Shown piece by piece: positions 21,690 through 32,871 of a DNA stretch of 64,000 nt (position 1 is the first letter of the stretch; every line of letters starts with the position of its first letter). Position numbers and translations under genes: made by a program. The stretch is from NCBI GenBank assembly GCA_902702965.1, contig CACRXP010000195.1:207105-271104 (forward strand), read 5' to 3'. Source of the DNA: Spirometra erinaceieuropaei (Eukaryota > Platyhelminthes > Cestoda > Diphyllobothriidea > Diphyllobothriidae). A model generated the notes under the pieces. The model did not search any database. It worked only from the letters and a program-made list of their open reading frames with translations, and was not told the origin of the DNA.

Positions 21690-22335
21690 CTGGAGCCGTC
21701 CAATACATTTGTACTAGTGGCAGTTTGACTGTCGTTTCCGACGATGTCCGTCATGGGTTCCATAGCGGGGTGGTAGCAGGCGCAGTGACTTGCGCAGCTC
21801 TTACCCCAATCTATCCTCCCCAACCTGGGCCTGGTGTTATGACAGAGTCAAGAGATCTGCGACGGGAGAAGGCGCAGGTGGTTGATATGGCGAAAACCCG
21901 CGCCTTAGTACCTCCACCGCATCATCTTGGATCCCACTGAATGAGAAAGCCGTGGAGGCCACTTTAAGAAGGAGCCATTGCAACTTGACTTCTAGTCCCC
22001 CAGACGACCACTTCACACAAATACGCACTGGACTGACTGTGAGGTCTATTTTTGATCGTCGGTGTACAACCTCCCAAGCCATGGCTTTGAGCGAACCGCG
22101 ATAGCCTCAATCGCATCAGATTGTTTCTAGTGTCTGACTATGTACGTCAGTCACCTGCGTCCTCTCCCACCTCCTGTCCTCTTGATTGTGTTGACACCGA
22201 ACCCAGGTAGGGAAGGAGGAGTGCTATTGATGCTGCATCAGTCTACTGTCACTATTAACGAACTCACGAAAGCCACACTGATCCCACCTTGCTGTGGAGC
22301 CCACGGTGGACATCGTCAGATACGACGGTTGAAAT
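21690..22335 (+). repeat. SINE-like repeats in inverted pair
   Basis: 21690-22140 is a plus-orientation copy (GACGATGTCCGTCATGGG, TGGTGTTATGACAGAGTC, AAGGAGCCATTGCAACTTGA, ending ATCAGATTGTTTCTAGTG). 22140-22335 is a partial copy in minus orientation (ACACCGAACCCAGGTAGGG, then GTGGAGCCCACGGTGGACAT). The pair lies between the left-only block and the 3' end of the APE-type element and is mirrored at 61010-61640. Confidence 0.65.
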
Positions 22336-23130
22336 GTTAGGTGTTCTTATGTGGTGCATACGTTGAGGAGAATGTGTTTGACGATGTGGTCTAATCTACG
22401 CTTATTAGTCGCATATTTTTGGTGAGGTTCATGTGGCCGAGTAGGTCCATGTAATGGCTGAATGTGAGAGGACAATACGGGGAGTTGAGACGATAGAGGT
22501 GGATGTTTTTAGTGGTCCAGACACTGGTTTGCCAGTCTGTGCGATAGATTCACAAGCAACCCATTAGGCCGGTGCGGGACGTGCATGTTTGGCAGCTATG
22601 TAGGAAATACAGGTTAGGGGATTTTAAATCGGTTGCTGTTGTGCTGCTGTTAGTGGTGTACGCGCTGGTCGATTGGAAGTTAATTGAGCTGGGGACGGAA
22701 GGGTTGTTATGTGTGTCAGGTGTGTCGATTCTGCGGTGAATTTGGCCGTCCTGTATACGCATGTGGCTGAATAGGCCCATGCGGTGTATGAATGCGCGTG
22801 GACAGTGTGAGTGGATGTAGCGAGCGTATCTGGAGCTCCTGGCGCTGGTGGGCTGGTCGCAGTCCGATGAAGACTAGAGCGTTGCGTGAGGTGATTTTAC
22901 AATCTCAACAAGGACAGGTTAGTACTGTGTCCTCATCACTGGGGGTTAGAGTGGTGATAGTGAGGGAAGGGGTTGGGGAGGCGTCGGTAACGTTCTAACC
23001 GGTGGCGGAAATAGGAGAACTGGTAGGCGTCACCATCATCGCGGGGATTGTGGCAGGGGCGGTGAAGGTGTCGATCGACGGCGACGGAACATCAAGAGTA
23101 CGACCATTAGTTGTGAGGGAGGTAGTCGAG

Positions 23131-23142
23131 GGGGGGGGGGGT
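23131..23142. repeat. Poly-G run
   Basis: Twelve-base G tract inside the decayed element; the right arm has only a short CCCCCC-GG interruption at the paired site (about 60190). Homopolymers also occur at 24761-24779 (C) and 27374-27386 (G). They are possible sequencing-length errors and can create apparent frameshifts. Confidence 0.7.
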
Positions 23143-24760
23143 TGGTGCAAGGAGACAACGGGGACGTATGTGAAGGCAGCAGGTGTAGTTGTTAGGTTGT
23201 CTAATCATTGAGTACTGAGACGTCTGGTGAGACCTGCCCTCTGCAAAAGAGTTCGTTCGCAGTGTGGGCATGTAGGAGGAGATTAAGTGTTGATGGTTGA
23301 TCATTTTAGACTACGGATCTCTGCCCCCTACAGCAGCATGGTCAAAATGACTGCTTTGTACATCTTCAGTTTGGTGTTGAGGTGGAGACCGTGGCGATTC
23401 CATATGGAGTTCTGCAACCAACCGAAGGCCTGGCTGGCTTTTGGGATACGGTGACCCCCTTTGTCGCCGATTACGATGCAGCATGCGTATGCTGCCTAGG
23501 TAGGTGAAGTTGTCCACGATCCTCACCTGGGTCATTGTAAACGGCGTTGGGCGACGGTTGATGCATGACCGCCGTTTACCCGTGCTGACGGTATGCTCGA
23601 AGTTGGCGTAGCCGGAGGCAATGAGGTCCATGCTCCGTTGCATATCTGCTTCTGTCACGATGTTGTGCATGCAGTCATCCGCGAAAAGCAGGTCGTGGAA
23701 CACAGTCGTGGAGAGATGCGTTGAGGTATGCATCTGCAGGCGGTTGAGAGAATGGACGTCGGTCTTGTAGGCGATGCGGATCCCGGGGCGTTCTTCACCG
23801 TAGGCGTCCATCAGCATGGCAAAGAACATGAGACCGAAGAGGGTAGGTGCGAGGACGCAGCCTTGCTTCACTACACTGGCCATTGCGAATGTTTCTGAGG
23901 CGATTTCATCGTCCGTGGCGCGCGCCTTCATGCCATTGTGGAGCTGACGCACCATCCGAGTGAATCGTTCAAGACAGCCGAATTTCTGCATGATTTTTCA
24001 CAGTCCGTCACGATTCACCCTGTCGAAGGCTTTCGTCAGGTCCACGAAGGCAGAGTACAGGTGGGTCCGCATCTCCTGGCACGCCTCCTGAAGTGGACGG
24101 GCGGCGAAGACCATGTCGGTGGTTCCGCAGTGACGGCGTAGGCCGCAGGGATTTTCCTGCATGAGCCCCTGTTCCAGATCTTTATAGGGACGGTTGGGAA
24201 GGATGCGAGCGAAAATCTTCCCGGCGATGTTGAGGAAAGAGATACCTCGGTGGTTGTCGCAGGGCTGTCTGTTTCCTTTCCGCTTATAGAAGTAGACAAT
24301 TGGGATGCCCTTAAAATCCTGACGGACTTATCTATGACACCACATCTAAAAGAACGCTGTGAGGTGATCCATAGGTTGGGAGCTACTGTGCTCGTAGATC
24401 TCATCAGTGATTGCGTCCGGTCTAGGCACATTACCGCTGGAGAGCTGCTGCACGGCCCTGATGGTTTCGCGGAGAGAGGGCGCGAAGTCGGGATCGGCGT
24501 TGGTCTCCACTTGAGATAGACGGGCGATGGCGACGTCAGAGATGATGGAGGGACAGTTGAGGACGCCCTGAAGTGCTCGGCCCATCGCTGCATGATTTGC
24601 GGCTTCTCAATGAGTAAGGTAGTTTTGTCGGCGCTAAGAAGCCGAGCGGTGTCTTTGGATGTTGGATCGTAGACAGCCTTGGTCGCGGCGAAAAAGTTCT
24701 TCCATTTGCTGCAGTCCGTGTATCCTTGGATCGCTTCGGCCTTGCGAGCCGCTCAGGCGC

Positions 24761-24779
24761 CCCCCCCCCCCCCCCCCCC
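24761..24779. repeat. Poly-C run, left arm only
   Basis: A run of about 19 C interrupts the linker/RT region of the non-LTR element. The paired right-arm sequence (about 58545) has no such run, so it is an arm-specific expansion or a base-calling artefact. Confidence 0.8.
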
Positions 24780-25969
24780 ATTTCCCGCAGCTTCGGTTTC
24801 AGAAGGCGGCGACTGCGGTGAAAGGCTCCTTTGTTGTCGTCAGTGTGGCGGCTGACGTAGGCTTTGTGCAGACAATTCTTCTCAACGGGCAGGTTGCTGA
24901 TGGCGGCGTAATTGTCGTCGAACCAGTCCGATGTTGGCTACTTACGCGACTGAGGACAGCCTGGGCGGTTGACTCAACCGTGTCCCTCAGTTGACCTCAA
25001 TTCTCCACGTAGGTGTTCTCGTCGACGGCCGCGGCGACTGGAAGTTTGTCAAGCCTTTGAGCTAGTTCACTGCTGAAATGATAATGGTGAGCAGGTAAAG
25101 ACAGAAAAGTGACATACGGTTTAACTGGTGGTCGCATATCTTGAGGTCTCCTGCGAGGCTGTAGGCGAATACGCATCTTTGAGATGACGAGGCGACAGTC
25201 GATCCACCCGTCGGCACCCGGGATCGCTTTTGTCACCAGCACGTCCAGTTGGCCTCGCCTTCTGACGACGGTATAGTCCAGCAGGTGTCACTGATGCGAC
25301 CGAGGATGCATCCAGGTGGCCTTCGCCCACGTCAGGATGAGACGAAAAGGGAGCAGGCCATGGTCATTTGAGCCGTTAGGACCATGGAAACCTAACCCTC
25401 CTCTCCAGACAGCGTGGTTCGTGCCGACTCGGGCCTTGAAGTCACCAAGGACAATCAACTTATCCGCCTTCGACACAGTCGCCAGGACGTCATGCAGGTC
25501 CTCGTAGGATTTGTCCCTTGCGGCGTCTGGGCTGGTCGTTGGCAGAGCGAATACACCGATGATGGTGGCAAATTTGTCTATTTGAAGATGTAGGCGGAGG
25601 CTCATCAGGCGATCGTTGAGGCCCTGCGGCAGACAGGGCAGTCGTCCCACAATGTCGTTCCGGATGGAAAAGACGACACCCGCGTCCCGTCGCTCTGCTT
25701 TGGGACGACCGCTCCGGAAGAAGGTGTGGCCGACACCCACATCCTCCAGTTGGCCTTGTTCGGAGAACCGTGTCTCGCTGAGTGCAGTGATGTCCACCTT
25801 GTAGCGCGCCAGTTCCCGAGCCACTACCGCCGTCCTCCGTTCCGGTCGGTTGTCCCTCGGATTGTCTAAAAGGGAACGAACATTTCAGGCTGCCAGGGTG
25901 AGCGGACTTACCGTGCGAGTCTGTCGAGTGGGGTGGCGGAAGGGAGGACGGGGGGATGAAATAGATTTC

Positions 25970-27200
25970 TGTTCAGAAGATGAAGATGCGATCACTGGAA
26001 CAAGAAATTTATTTGCCTGACGTTTCGGATTCTCACTGGAATCTGTCATCAGAGACATTCGCAGATAAAGGTGATGGTGGCACCAGGAGTGCAGTTTTTA
26101 TAGCACGTGGCTGCCGTGCGACCGCATGCGCACTGCAATTAACATTTCTCGCAATCACCGCTGGGATCGTAATTGATGCGGTGGTGGCTTGTCGGTCCTA
26201 CTCCGAGTCGGTAATTGCCGCGATTTCATTATCCGTGCTGCATGCTGGTGTGACGATTGCTCGGCAAACTGGCTCACTGTCACCGTGTTGATTGCTCGCC
26301 CGCGCCCTCCCCACGTGACTGATCCTCCTGCCCAGGGAAAATCGCAGTACGGAATAGGGTACCGGGAGGTCAGTGTGCTTGTTGATGGATTGCGGGCCTG
26401 AGAACCATGACTCGAGCAGCTCGCGGCTCACGCGGTTGTCACCCCTTGCGAGGATTTCGGCCTCTTGAGATTTGAAAATATGGCCGGGTCCCGTCGAGTG
26501 TGCCGCCACCTGAGAGTTAGCGTCTCCCCGCCTCACTGCTGCTGCGTGCTCGGCAATTCGCGTACGGAGTAATCTCCCAGTTTCTCCGACATAATTGCTT
26601 TGTCCGCAACTACACCAGATCCGGTAAACAACTTCAGACTTTTCCTGCCGTGGCAGCGGGTCTTTTGGCCTCGTGACTTGGCGCCTAATGGTTGCTTCCG
26701 GCCTGTGTGCAACCCCAACTCCAAGTGGAGTGAGAAAACGACTGACGGCTTCCGAGACGTTCTTCGCGTACGGAAGAGCCCGCCAAAATTTGGGGCCGGT
26801 TGGATTTGGTCTCTGGTGTCCTTTTCGTATGCACTGGTTGACAAAGTTGCGCGGGTAACCATTGGCTCTCATTACCCGTCGAAGATATTGTAATTGAGCA
26901 ACCTTGTCTTCCATTTCACTGAAGTGCGTCTCAACGCGCCGGTGTAGCGCCCTTACGCAACTGCGTTTGTGACTGATCGGGTGGTTGCTATTGAAGTTCA
27001 GTATTTGCGTCGTATTTGTCGCTTTCCTGAACACTTTGGTTTTTAGGCCACCACAATCTTTGCGGCAGACGAGGACATCCAGGAAGGCCAGCTGGTTTTT
27101 TTCCTCCTCTTCCATCGTAAATTGAATGTCCGGGAAGACGGCGTTAAGTTGTTCTTTGAACATCAGCACCTGATCCCGTTCGATGACGACGAAGGTGTCG
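25970..27200 (-). mobile_element. Penelope-like element, 3' half with intact GIY-YIG endonuclease
   Basis: The 323-codon frame 27169-26198 is open throughout. Residues 1-80 are the end of the RT (QLNAVFPDIQFTMEEEE, LAFLDVLVCRKDCGGLKTK, HPISHKRSCVRALHRRVE). About 130-170 is the linker. Residues 180-262 are the GIY-YIG nuclease: VYRIWCSCGQ (181-190), YVGETGR (193-199), LRTRIAEH with the catalytic-type Arg (201-208), HSTGPGHIF (224-232), and LLESW with the metal-binding-type Glu (E253). Upstream in frame the reading is SFDTFVVIERDQ, where Penelope RTs have the catalytic YVDD before TFV; the motif is lost and the element breaks here, so no polymerase is encoded. The non-coding tail continues to about 25970. 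The start at 27169 is only where the frame opens. Confidence 0.85.
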
Positions 27201-28035
27201 AAGGACCCCGCCTTGCGGGGGTGAGCAGTACTGTCCTTAAATAAGGCTGCTTAGACATCCCAGACGGCTGCCGGACTTTACTATGGGCCACAACTGTTTG
27301 ATGAGAGGACGATCCGATTTGACCTTGGCCGCTTACGTGATTGCATGTCGCCCCCTCCATAGGACATTCTGAAGGGGGGGGGGGAGACGGGCGGAGGGAA
27401 GAAGGATAGAAGACGGGAAGCAGAATTTCCCTTCTGTCTTCGAACTAACTGAAACGTAGACGGTGGGCAGACAAATCCAACACAACGGTCTTCATCAGGA
27501 CGGCAATTCGCTTACCTGGTGGTCACTTGATTTGTGGACTCCTGCAGGGCTGCAGAAAAAGAATGTATATCAGAGTAGAGAGTATGGAGAGTGATAAACT
27601 AAGGAAAGGTTCGAGGGAGTGGAAAGGGACCGGTCTGCCGGTCAATAGCTTGCTGAGTGTTGGAAATGCAAGTGTGAGCAGTCAAGCACAATCAAGCGGT
27701 ATTCGACTTACCTCGGGAATTCCTACGGGGTCGCTGACGAAGGCTCATCCGGGAGATGGCGATGCGATGATTTGTGTGACCAGTGGTGGTAGGAGGGGAA
27801 AAGAATTTCCGTGTATGGAATGGCACACACGGACACTTGCATCTGATTTCGCCCGTCGGTCGAGGCGGTCACCTGGGTGTGGACGCTAGACATAGCCCAG
27901 TTTCGGTGAGCCACACGTGGAAGTTGTGTGCGAGTTAATGGACTCTAGGCGTAGCATACACCTGCAAGCAAGTGGGCGACCTACTACGACCATCACGTGG
28001 ACACACAGCTGAACACCCCTACACCCAAATCACAC
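27201..28035. other. No gene recognised
   Basis: Duplicated in the right arm (about 55340-55960). A plus-strand frame at 27527-27889 corresponds to a minus-strand frame 55790-55503 but shows no domain. There is a poly-G run at about 27374. It could be a remnant of the Penelope 5' region or unrelated. Confidence 0.4.
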
Positions 28036-28039
28036 GATA

Positions 28040-28435
28040 GTTCAGAACAATATCCACTGTGGGCTCCACATAAATGTAAAGCAGGCAAGGTGAATTGCGC
28101 GTAAGTCAGTTTACGGTTAGCGTAGGCTTGCGTAGCATCTTCCTTATTTTTCTTTTCCATGCCTGGGCTCGGTGTCAATACATAGTCAAGTAAACCGGAA
28201 GTCAGAGAGGACGCATGTGGCTGGCGCGGCCGAAGTCGCCCCCAGGCGTGCCGCCACACCCGGCTAGGATGCCACGGATTGGGAGTGTCATAAAGGCCAA
28301 ATTGAGAAGGAGCCGTTGCAGCCTGACTCCTAGACCACCACTCCCTCACCCCAGACACTGAGCTGACTGCGAAGTCCATCAGTTGACAACCTTCCAAGCC
28401 ACAGTTTCAAAAGCGTCAGATTGTTTTTGGCGATG
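28040..28435 (+). repeat. SINE-like dispersed repeat, left arm
   Basis: Family blocks in order: ACTGTGGGCTCCACAT at about 28056, CTGGGCTCGGTGTCAATAC at about 28163, GTCGCCCCCAGGCGTGCC at about 28236, GTGTCATAAAGGCCAAATTG at about 28286, AAGGAGCCGTTGCAGCCTGA, and the end GCGTCAGATTGTTTTTGG. Mirrored at 54900-55340. An accessory block (CACGTGCACGACCTGGCTCC, then AGGATTTCACACAACGGGG) follows at 28566-28625. Confidence 0.7.
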
Positions 28436-28682
28436 AAATTACTCTAAGTTGTCTACCTCACTTTCACTTCCTATTACCAGGTCCCAGCCATTGTTCGAAC
28501 CGGTCAGTTGACAGGTATGGAGCTTTGGCGCGTTGGCTGATATATCTAGTGACCTTGGCCGCGCGCGCCACGTGCACGACCTGGCTCCCCAACACAAGCA
28601 CCAGGATTTCACACAACGGGGCTTGGACGGCATATATCTCGCATGCGTAAGAGCGTGCGAATGTCAGGCTATTTCGACTTCA

Positions 28683-31365
28683 TTTTATTAATGCGGTCTT
28701 TTGGGTGCATACTCCCATAGAGAAATTCCAAAACCCTCTTTTAGGAAGGATTCGTGTTGCGCGGGAACTAGCATGTATATGGCCCGCATGAATGACGAAT
28801 TTTTGTCGCGCAAGTACTGCACGAATGCTCGTCAACAGAGCACGATGGGCTTGGGAGCAGAAAATGCGACGGGTATTATAAGGAGCTACTTCACGTGGAA
28901 GCCATCAGTGTGTTTCCGGCACAGTAGCTGATCTCATCGATTTTGGTGTTTTTACTTGTCAGGTATTTATGCAGGTGGCCATACCTATAGGCCTCATTGT
29001 AACTCAGACTCCTGATTAATCCAATCACCGCATCGGACAACTGCTGCACTGGAGAATCCATTCGACCGTTTATTGATTTTTCATAGCCCCCAATCTCTAG
29101 CGGCCCCACCATTCGCCTGGCCCTTACTGGTTGGCGCGGACCCCTGATGAATGCCAAAGCACACTCTTCGCCATAAGTTCGCTTCGGCCCTTCACTATGG
29201 AGTAAAAGCCTTCTCCTTGTGTCGTTCGCCTAATTTTTCCCCCCAGAATCGTACATGTTTGCCTGATTTCAGTATGACTTTTAACTCTAATTGTAGGCTT
29301 CAGATTACTCACCGGGCTACGGTTCCTATAAATGTTCCCTACGAAAATACTACTTCACATTCAACACGGCATTACATGCAAATAACTGAAGGCAGATGAT
29401 TGGTTGCGGGTCACTGCATCGGGGACCAGGTGACGTTCTACAGGAGGAGTCTGTGTGATGAAGTTGAGTAACCCTGTGCTGGCTCGAGCTTCGAATCAGA
29501 CAATGTGACCGGCGTTATAGTGGCGGATGGCCAAAAACTTCACGGGATGAAGTAGGCTTTCAACGCTCTCTTCCGCGAGCACTTCGGATTCCTAGTCGGC
29601 TCCACGGGTATCCATCCCTCCCTTCGAATGTTGCTGTCGTTTATGAATTCCATCGTCCTTCCCACTTTTTGTGGTTCCTGGGTCATGGGGGAAGGGCTTT
29701 CGCCAGACCCCTCTCCTTTTATTTATAGTCGCAATCAGACAAACGAAACCCATGAGAGATTACCCAATTGACTCAGTGCCTCAGTTCTCGTCCGATACCC
29801 GTCACATCAACGAATCGCAGATTGAGATGGCTGACGCGCTGTCCAGACCATTGCAGTCGGCGCAGTTCTTCAACAATACCTCGCAGGTCAAACTCAATCC
29901 CCAGCCTTCCTTTGCAGAGTGTCGTCTCCTGGGCAGTAGCACCAGAGCACATCTGGACAGGAGCTTCTGATCGTCTGCTTGTCCGTTAATCACTATTTTA
30001 AGTGTAGGGCTTTCGCCATCTTCGCTAGCTACAGGCCCCTCTCCTTTGATTTACGGTCGCAACCAGACAAACGAAACCCAAGGGAGATTCCCCAACTGAC
30101 TCACTGTATCAGTTCTCATCCGATATCCGTCACGTATATGAATTGCAGAATGAGATGGCTGACAAGCTGTCCAGACCATCAGATGGTCATAGGCATATCA
30201 TATCGGCGACTGATATCGCTGAAATGGCCTAGCGGTTCCATCTTTGACATGTGCGTCTACACACCCTAACTGTACGACCTCCATCTGACTACAACTGACA
30301 GTAACATCCGCTGTGACTTGCCCGCCACCTCCCAGCGTCCGTCGTGCTACCCATCCGTACACCGAAGCATCTTTTGCTTCCTGCGTGACCTATCACACCC
30401 ATGGAATTCAGCGACGGTCGAATTGGTGTCCGAGAGCCTCACCTGGTCTGTCTTATACAGTGGACCAAAACTTTCGACAAGGGCCTGCCTCGGCTCTCAT
30501 CGGAGCAAGATCTGTCGACACGGCAAAGCTCCGTCGTCATTTTCTTCTAACCGAGTGCTTGATCAAACCACGTCCACGACGATGTTACAGACCTCCGCTT
30601 TTCTTTTATAGCTGTCAATACCTTCTCAACTGTGTGGACCGATTCATCCATTGACCGAAGGACATTCCACTGACGAATGTCGAGACGAGAACGGTGACCA
30701 AGACATTTCTCAGTGCCATCGTCGCTGCCACTTTACCGTAACTCCTGACTACGACGCACGATCTGAGCCGCACCCCTTTCGATCTCGCCTCCTTTTCAGG
30801 CTTTACCGAAATCTTTTACCCAACTCCGAACGAAATGGTCGAGCAGTTTCATCGCCACCCGAATACCCCCTTACACGCCACAGGGTATCCAGAAAACTGG
30901 ATCGAGCACCATCCAGCGGTACTGTTGAACACGCACTCGGATCTTGAATTTTCTGCCCCCTACATGGTGTTACGTGCCATTTTCAGACTCCGTGCTGAGG
31001 TGCTCTCCCAGTCCCTCGCTGTGTATGGGAGGATCCAATCAACCACCTCCCCGGCTAGGACGAGACCAATTACCTCCAAGTGTTATCTGGAATATTGGCT
31101 TGGCGAAAAGTCCCACCTCTTGTATCAGTGTGACGCAGAACGATTGCCTTTGGAAGAATCCAATGACGACCTTTCCTGGATTGTCTCTCGAGTCACAGAG
31201 ACGTTCCACATCCAGCACCACGCTCGCATTTGGGTTGTGAGCTTGGAACGCTTCAAAACTGCTGTCCTAGATATGGCAGTTGAGAAGCCCTATGGTCCCA
31301 ATCCCTGGATCCCGAACCTCCCCTGTCTTCTGTTACTCAATACCCCAGCTTCTAACTGCATCTCG
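28683..31365 (+). mobile_element. Ty3/gypsy relic, left arm (RT end, RNase H, integrase)
   Basis: 28683-29550 repeats 8127-9040. Then pol remnants on the plus strand: FGFLVGSTGIHPSLRMLL (RT end), AVGAVLQQYLAGQTQSPAF and VNHYFKCRAFAIFASYRPLS (RNase H, about 29850-30060), SSDTRHINESQIEMADALSR (29780-29850), LRDLSHPWNSATVELVSESL and TRACLGSHRSKICRHGKAP (integrase zinc-binding part, 30380-30540), FTEIFYPTPNEMVEQFHRHP and PENWIEHHPAVLLN (integrase core end, 30800-30930), and HHARIWVVSLERFKTA near the pol end. The order matches gypsy pol, but every part is frameshifted. A segment of RNase H is duplicated internally. No LTR pair seen. Confidence 0.8.
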
Positions 31366-31369
31366 GTTT

Positions 31370-31411
31370 ATTTCCTCCTCCTCCTCCTCCTCCCCCTCCC
31401 CTCCTCTTCTT
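31370..31411. repeat. TCC-rich microsatellite
   Basis: TCCTCCTCC-type array at the end of the gypsy relic. The right arm (about 51920-51935) has only a short remnant, so the array expanded or contracted after the arms separated. Confidence 0.8.
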
Positions 31412-31599
31412 AGCCAAACTACCACACCTAACACATATTTGAGAGCCAGCCCGGACCATTGTCCCCACAACGTTTGCTTGAATACACAGTCCGCTAGACC
31501 AAACATTCACCCACAAACGCAGTATCCACGGTGGAAAAGGGATCTAGGAGTGCAACGAACCCACGGCCTCTGAAAATACGGATGGGGCTCAAGACAAAA

Positions 31600-32660
31600 A
31601 AGACTGACTGCTTCTCTAGAACTCATATTAAACACATGGAGCAAACATGGATCGTGTACAGGCATTGGCAGGACAGAGTGCCGATGAAAGTATTCAAGTG
31701 TATGAATAAATTTGGAGGAGAATAAGGAGATTGTGAGAGACCAGATACATGGCCTACGGCAATATGACTGATGATCAAAATGGAAGCATCACTGTTGTTC
31801 GAGAGTTCGTTGTAGATGCACGTAACAAACATGAATCAGATACAGGCGTTGGCAGCGCAGCATGCAGATGAAATTATCCAGATTTTAGAGAAAAGAGAAA
31901 AAGAGAATAAGGAGATAGTGAGTGATTTACAACAATGCAAGCTGGAAGAGATTGGAGTGAGACAGGAGTCTCCTGAATTCCTGCCGCTCACTTCACATTC
32001 GGCAACTTGTGCAGATACATCAGCAGGGCGTGAAGTAGAGTGCAGCAGTGTGCATGGACTGTTCGCTAATCATTCGGTCTACACATCATCTTGTGCGAGG
32101 GAGGTGAGTTGGAGGGAGGTCGACGAAGTTGAGAGGTGACCTGCAGTGATGGAAACCTCCACGGGACAGCGATGAGTGGAAAGACGGGCAGGTCATGAGA
32201 GAGCAAGTGCGTCTAACCCGAGGTACGCCGTTTGTGGAAAAACAAGGCTAGACGGACTGCTGTACCGAGAGACAGGCTGAGATCTTGACCGGTGTTCCGA
32301 CGGAGAGCTGAACGCCTTCAATAATCCGAGGGATCTGTCATGGGATTTATCATGCCTGCTAATGGATGCAACGTAAGGCTGATAGAAAGCAGGTGGAGTG
32401 AATGAATGAATGAGCCACTGACAGCAACTGGCGATTGTTCAGCAGCAGGCATTTTGGAGCTGCCTGGGCTGTTGCATGACAAATTTCCTGCCTCCAAAGC
32501 CGTACTCAGGGATTGTTGTCGACAGGAAGTAGGTCTCCTGGCGGCGGCTCCTCTCACTTGCATGCATGGAAGTTCGGTTATGTGGATGCACCCCCTGCCA
32601 ATCCCTCAGAATATTACCTACACACTCGAGATTTGACTGGATCAGATCTGACACTGATGT
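31600..32660 (+). pseudogene. KH-like repeat gene, decayed paralogue (left arm)
   Basis: The frame 31816-32139 reads MNQIQALAAQHADEIIQILE and VSDLQQCKLEEIGVRQES, then PEFLPLTSHSATCADT, aligning with residues 113-190 of the intact 346-codon copies (LLDEIIQILEKDVKESS, CSDLQQYKLEG, SPEILLPASHSATLTD). After stops, 32330-32520 reads RLIESRWSE and LLHDKFPASKAVLRD, aligning with the KH-like end (TLRESKRRN, LLDEKFPAFRASL). The 3' flank CTCGAGATTTGACTGG (about 32624) matches the flank of the other copies. The coiled-coil segment is tandemly duplicated (31640-31745 and 31824-31930). The copy is a pseudogene and older than the intact ones. Confidence 0.75.
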
Positions 32661-32788
32661 CAATGGCTGGCGCAGTTATTGTATTCTGACATCAAAACTA
32701 TTCTACTTTACATTCAAAAACAGATAGGTGGACATGGTCTAAACTTTCGAAGGAGGGTAGGCTAGCTTTATCGGCTAGACTAACACAA

Positions 32789-32871
32789 ATACCACGTAGA
32801 AGGCACCAGTTCTCGTCCGACCACCGAAGTTAAGCTACGTTGGGCTCGGTTAGTACTTGCATGGATGACAT
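32789..32871 (+). rRNA. 5S rRNA fragment (pseudogene), left arm only
   Basis: Reads ATACCACGTAGAAGGCACC, then TCTCGTCCGACCACCGAAG, TTAAGCTACGTTGGGCTCGG and TTAGTACTTGCATGGATGAC. This is the 5S rRNA sense strand from about nucleotide 11 to 90, including the internal control region (box A AAGTTAAGC and box C TTAGTACTTGGATGGGTGAC with changes). It lacks the 5' end and the terminal helix. The paired right-arm position (about 50597-50605) goes straight from GACTAAT to ATCGCTAAGAG without it. Imperfect ATACC repeats flank it. It may be a retroposed 5S fragment or the head of a 5S-derived SINE. Confidence 0.85.

Larger units (their letters stand above)
22340..25990 (-). mobile_element. APE-type non-LTR retroelement, left arm (EN-RT-zinc finger), decayed
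   Basis: Minus strand, 5' to 3'. AP endonuclease 25824-25288 (178 codons: [57 protein letters not shown]; the usual GDFNAR is GDFKAR here). Linker 25242-24997 (VTKAIPGADGWIDCRLVIS). RT N-part around 24593-24036, in shifted frames. RT core 23991-23311 (QGCVLAPTLF, then LLFADDCMHNIVTEADMQRS with FADD at residues 103-106). A finger tail 22780-22400 (MGLFSHMRI; CQTCTSRTGLMG) follows. At least four frame changes or stops. I recall this architecture from RTE-like elements abundant in tapeworms; clade placement is from memory. It abuts the Penelope 3' tail at its 5' end. Confidence 0.8.

Noticed and set aside
22792..23211. Gly/Val-rich plus-strand frames
   Set aside because: Antisense to the Pro/Thr-rich linker and finger tail of the APE-type element.
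27527..27889. 120-codon frame with a shorter partner at 55503-55790
   Set aside because: No recognisable motif; the right partner has a different upstream end; overlaps low-complexity G runs.
28891..29157. 88-codon minus-strand frame, also open in the right arm (54165-54431, four residue changes)
   Set aside because: The related block at 8440-8640 has several stops in the same frame, and the frame lies on the opposite strand to the gypsy pol remnants. Likely chance openness preserved by low arm divergence.
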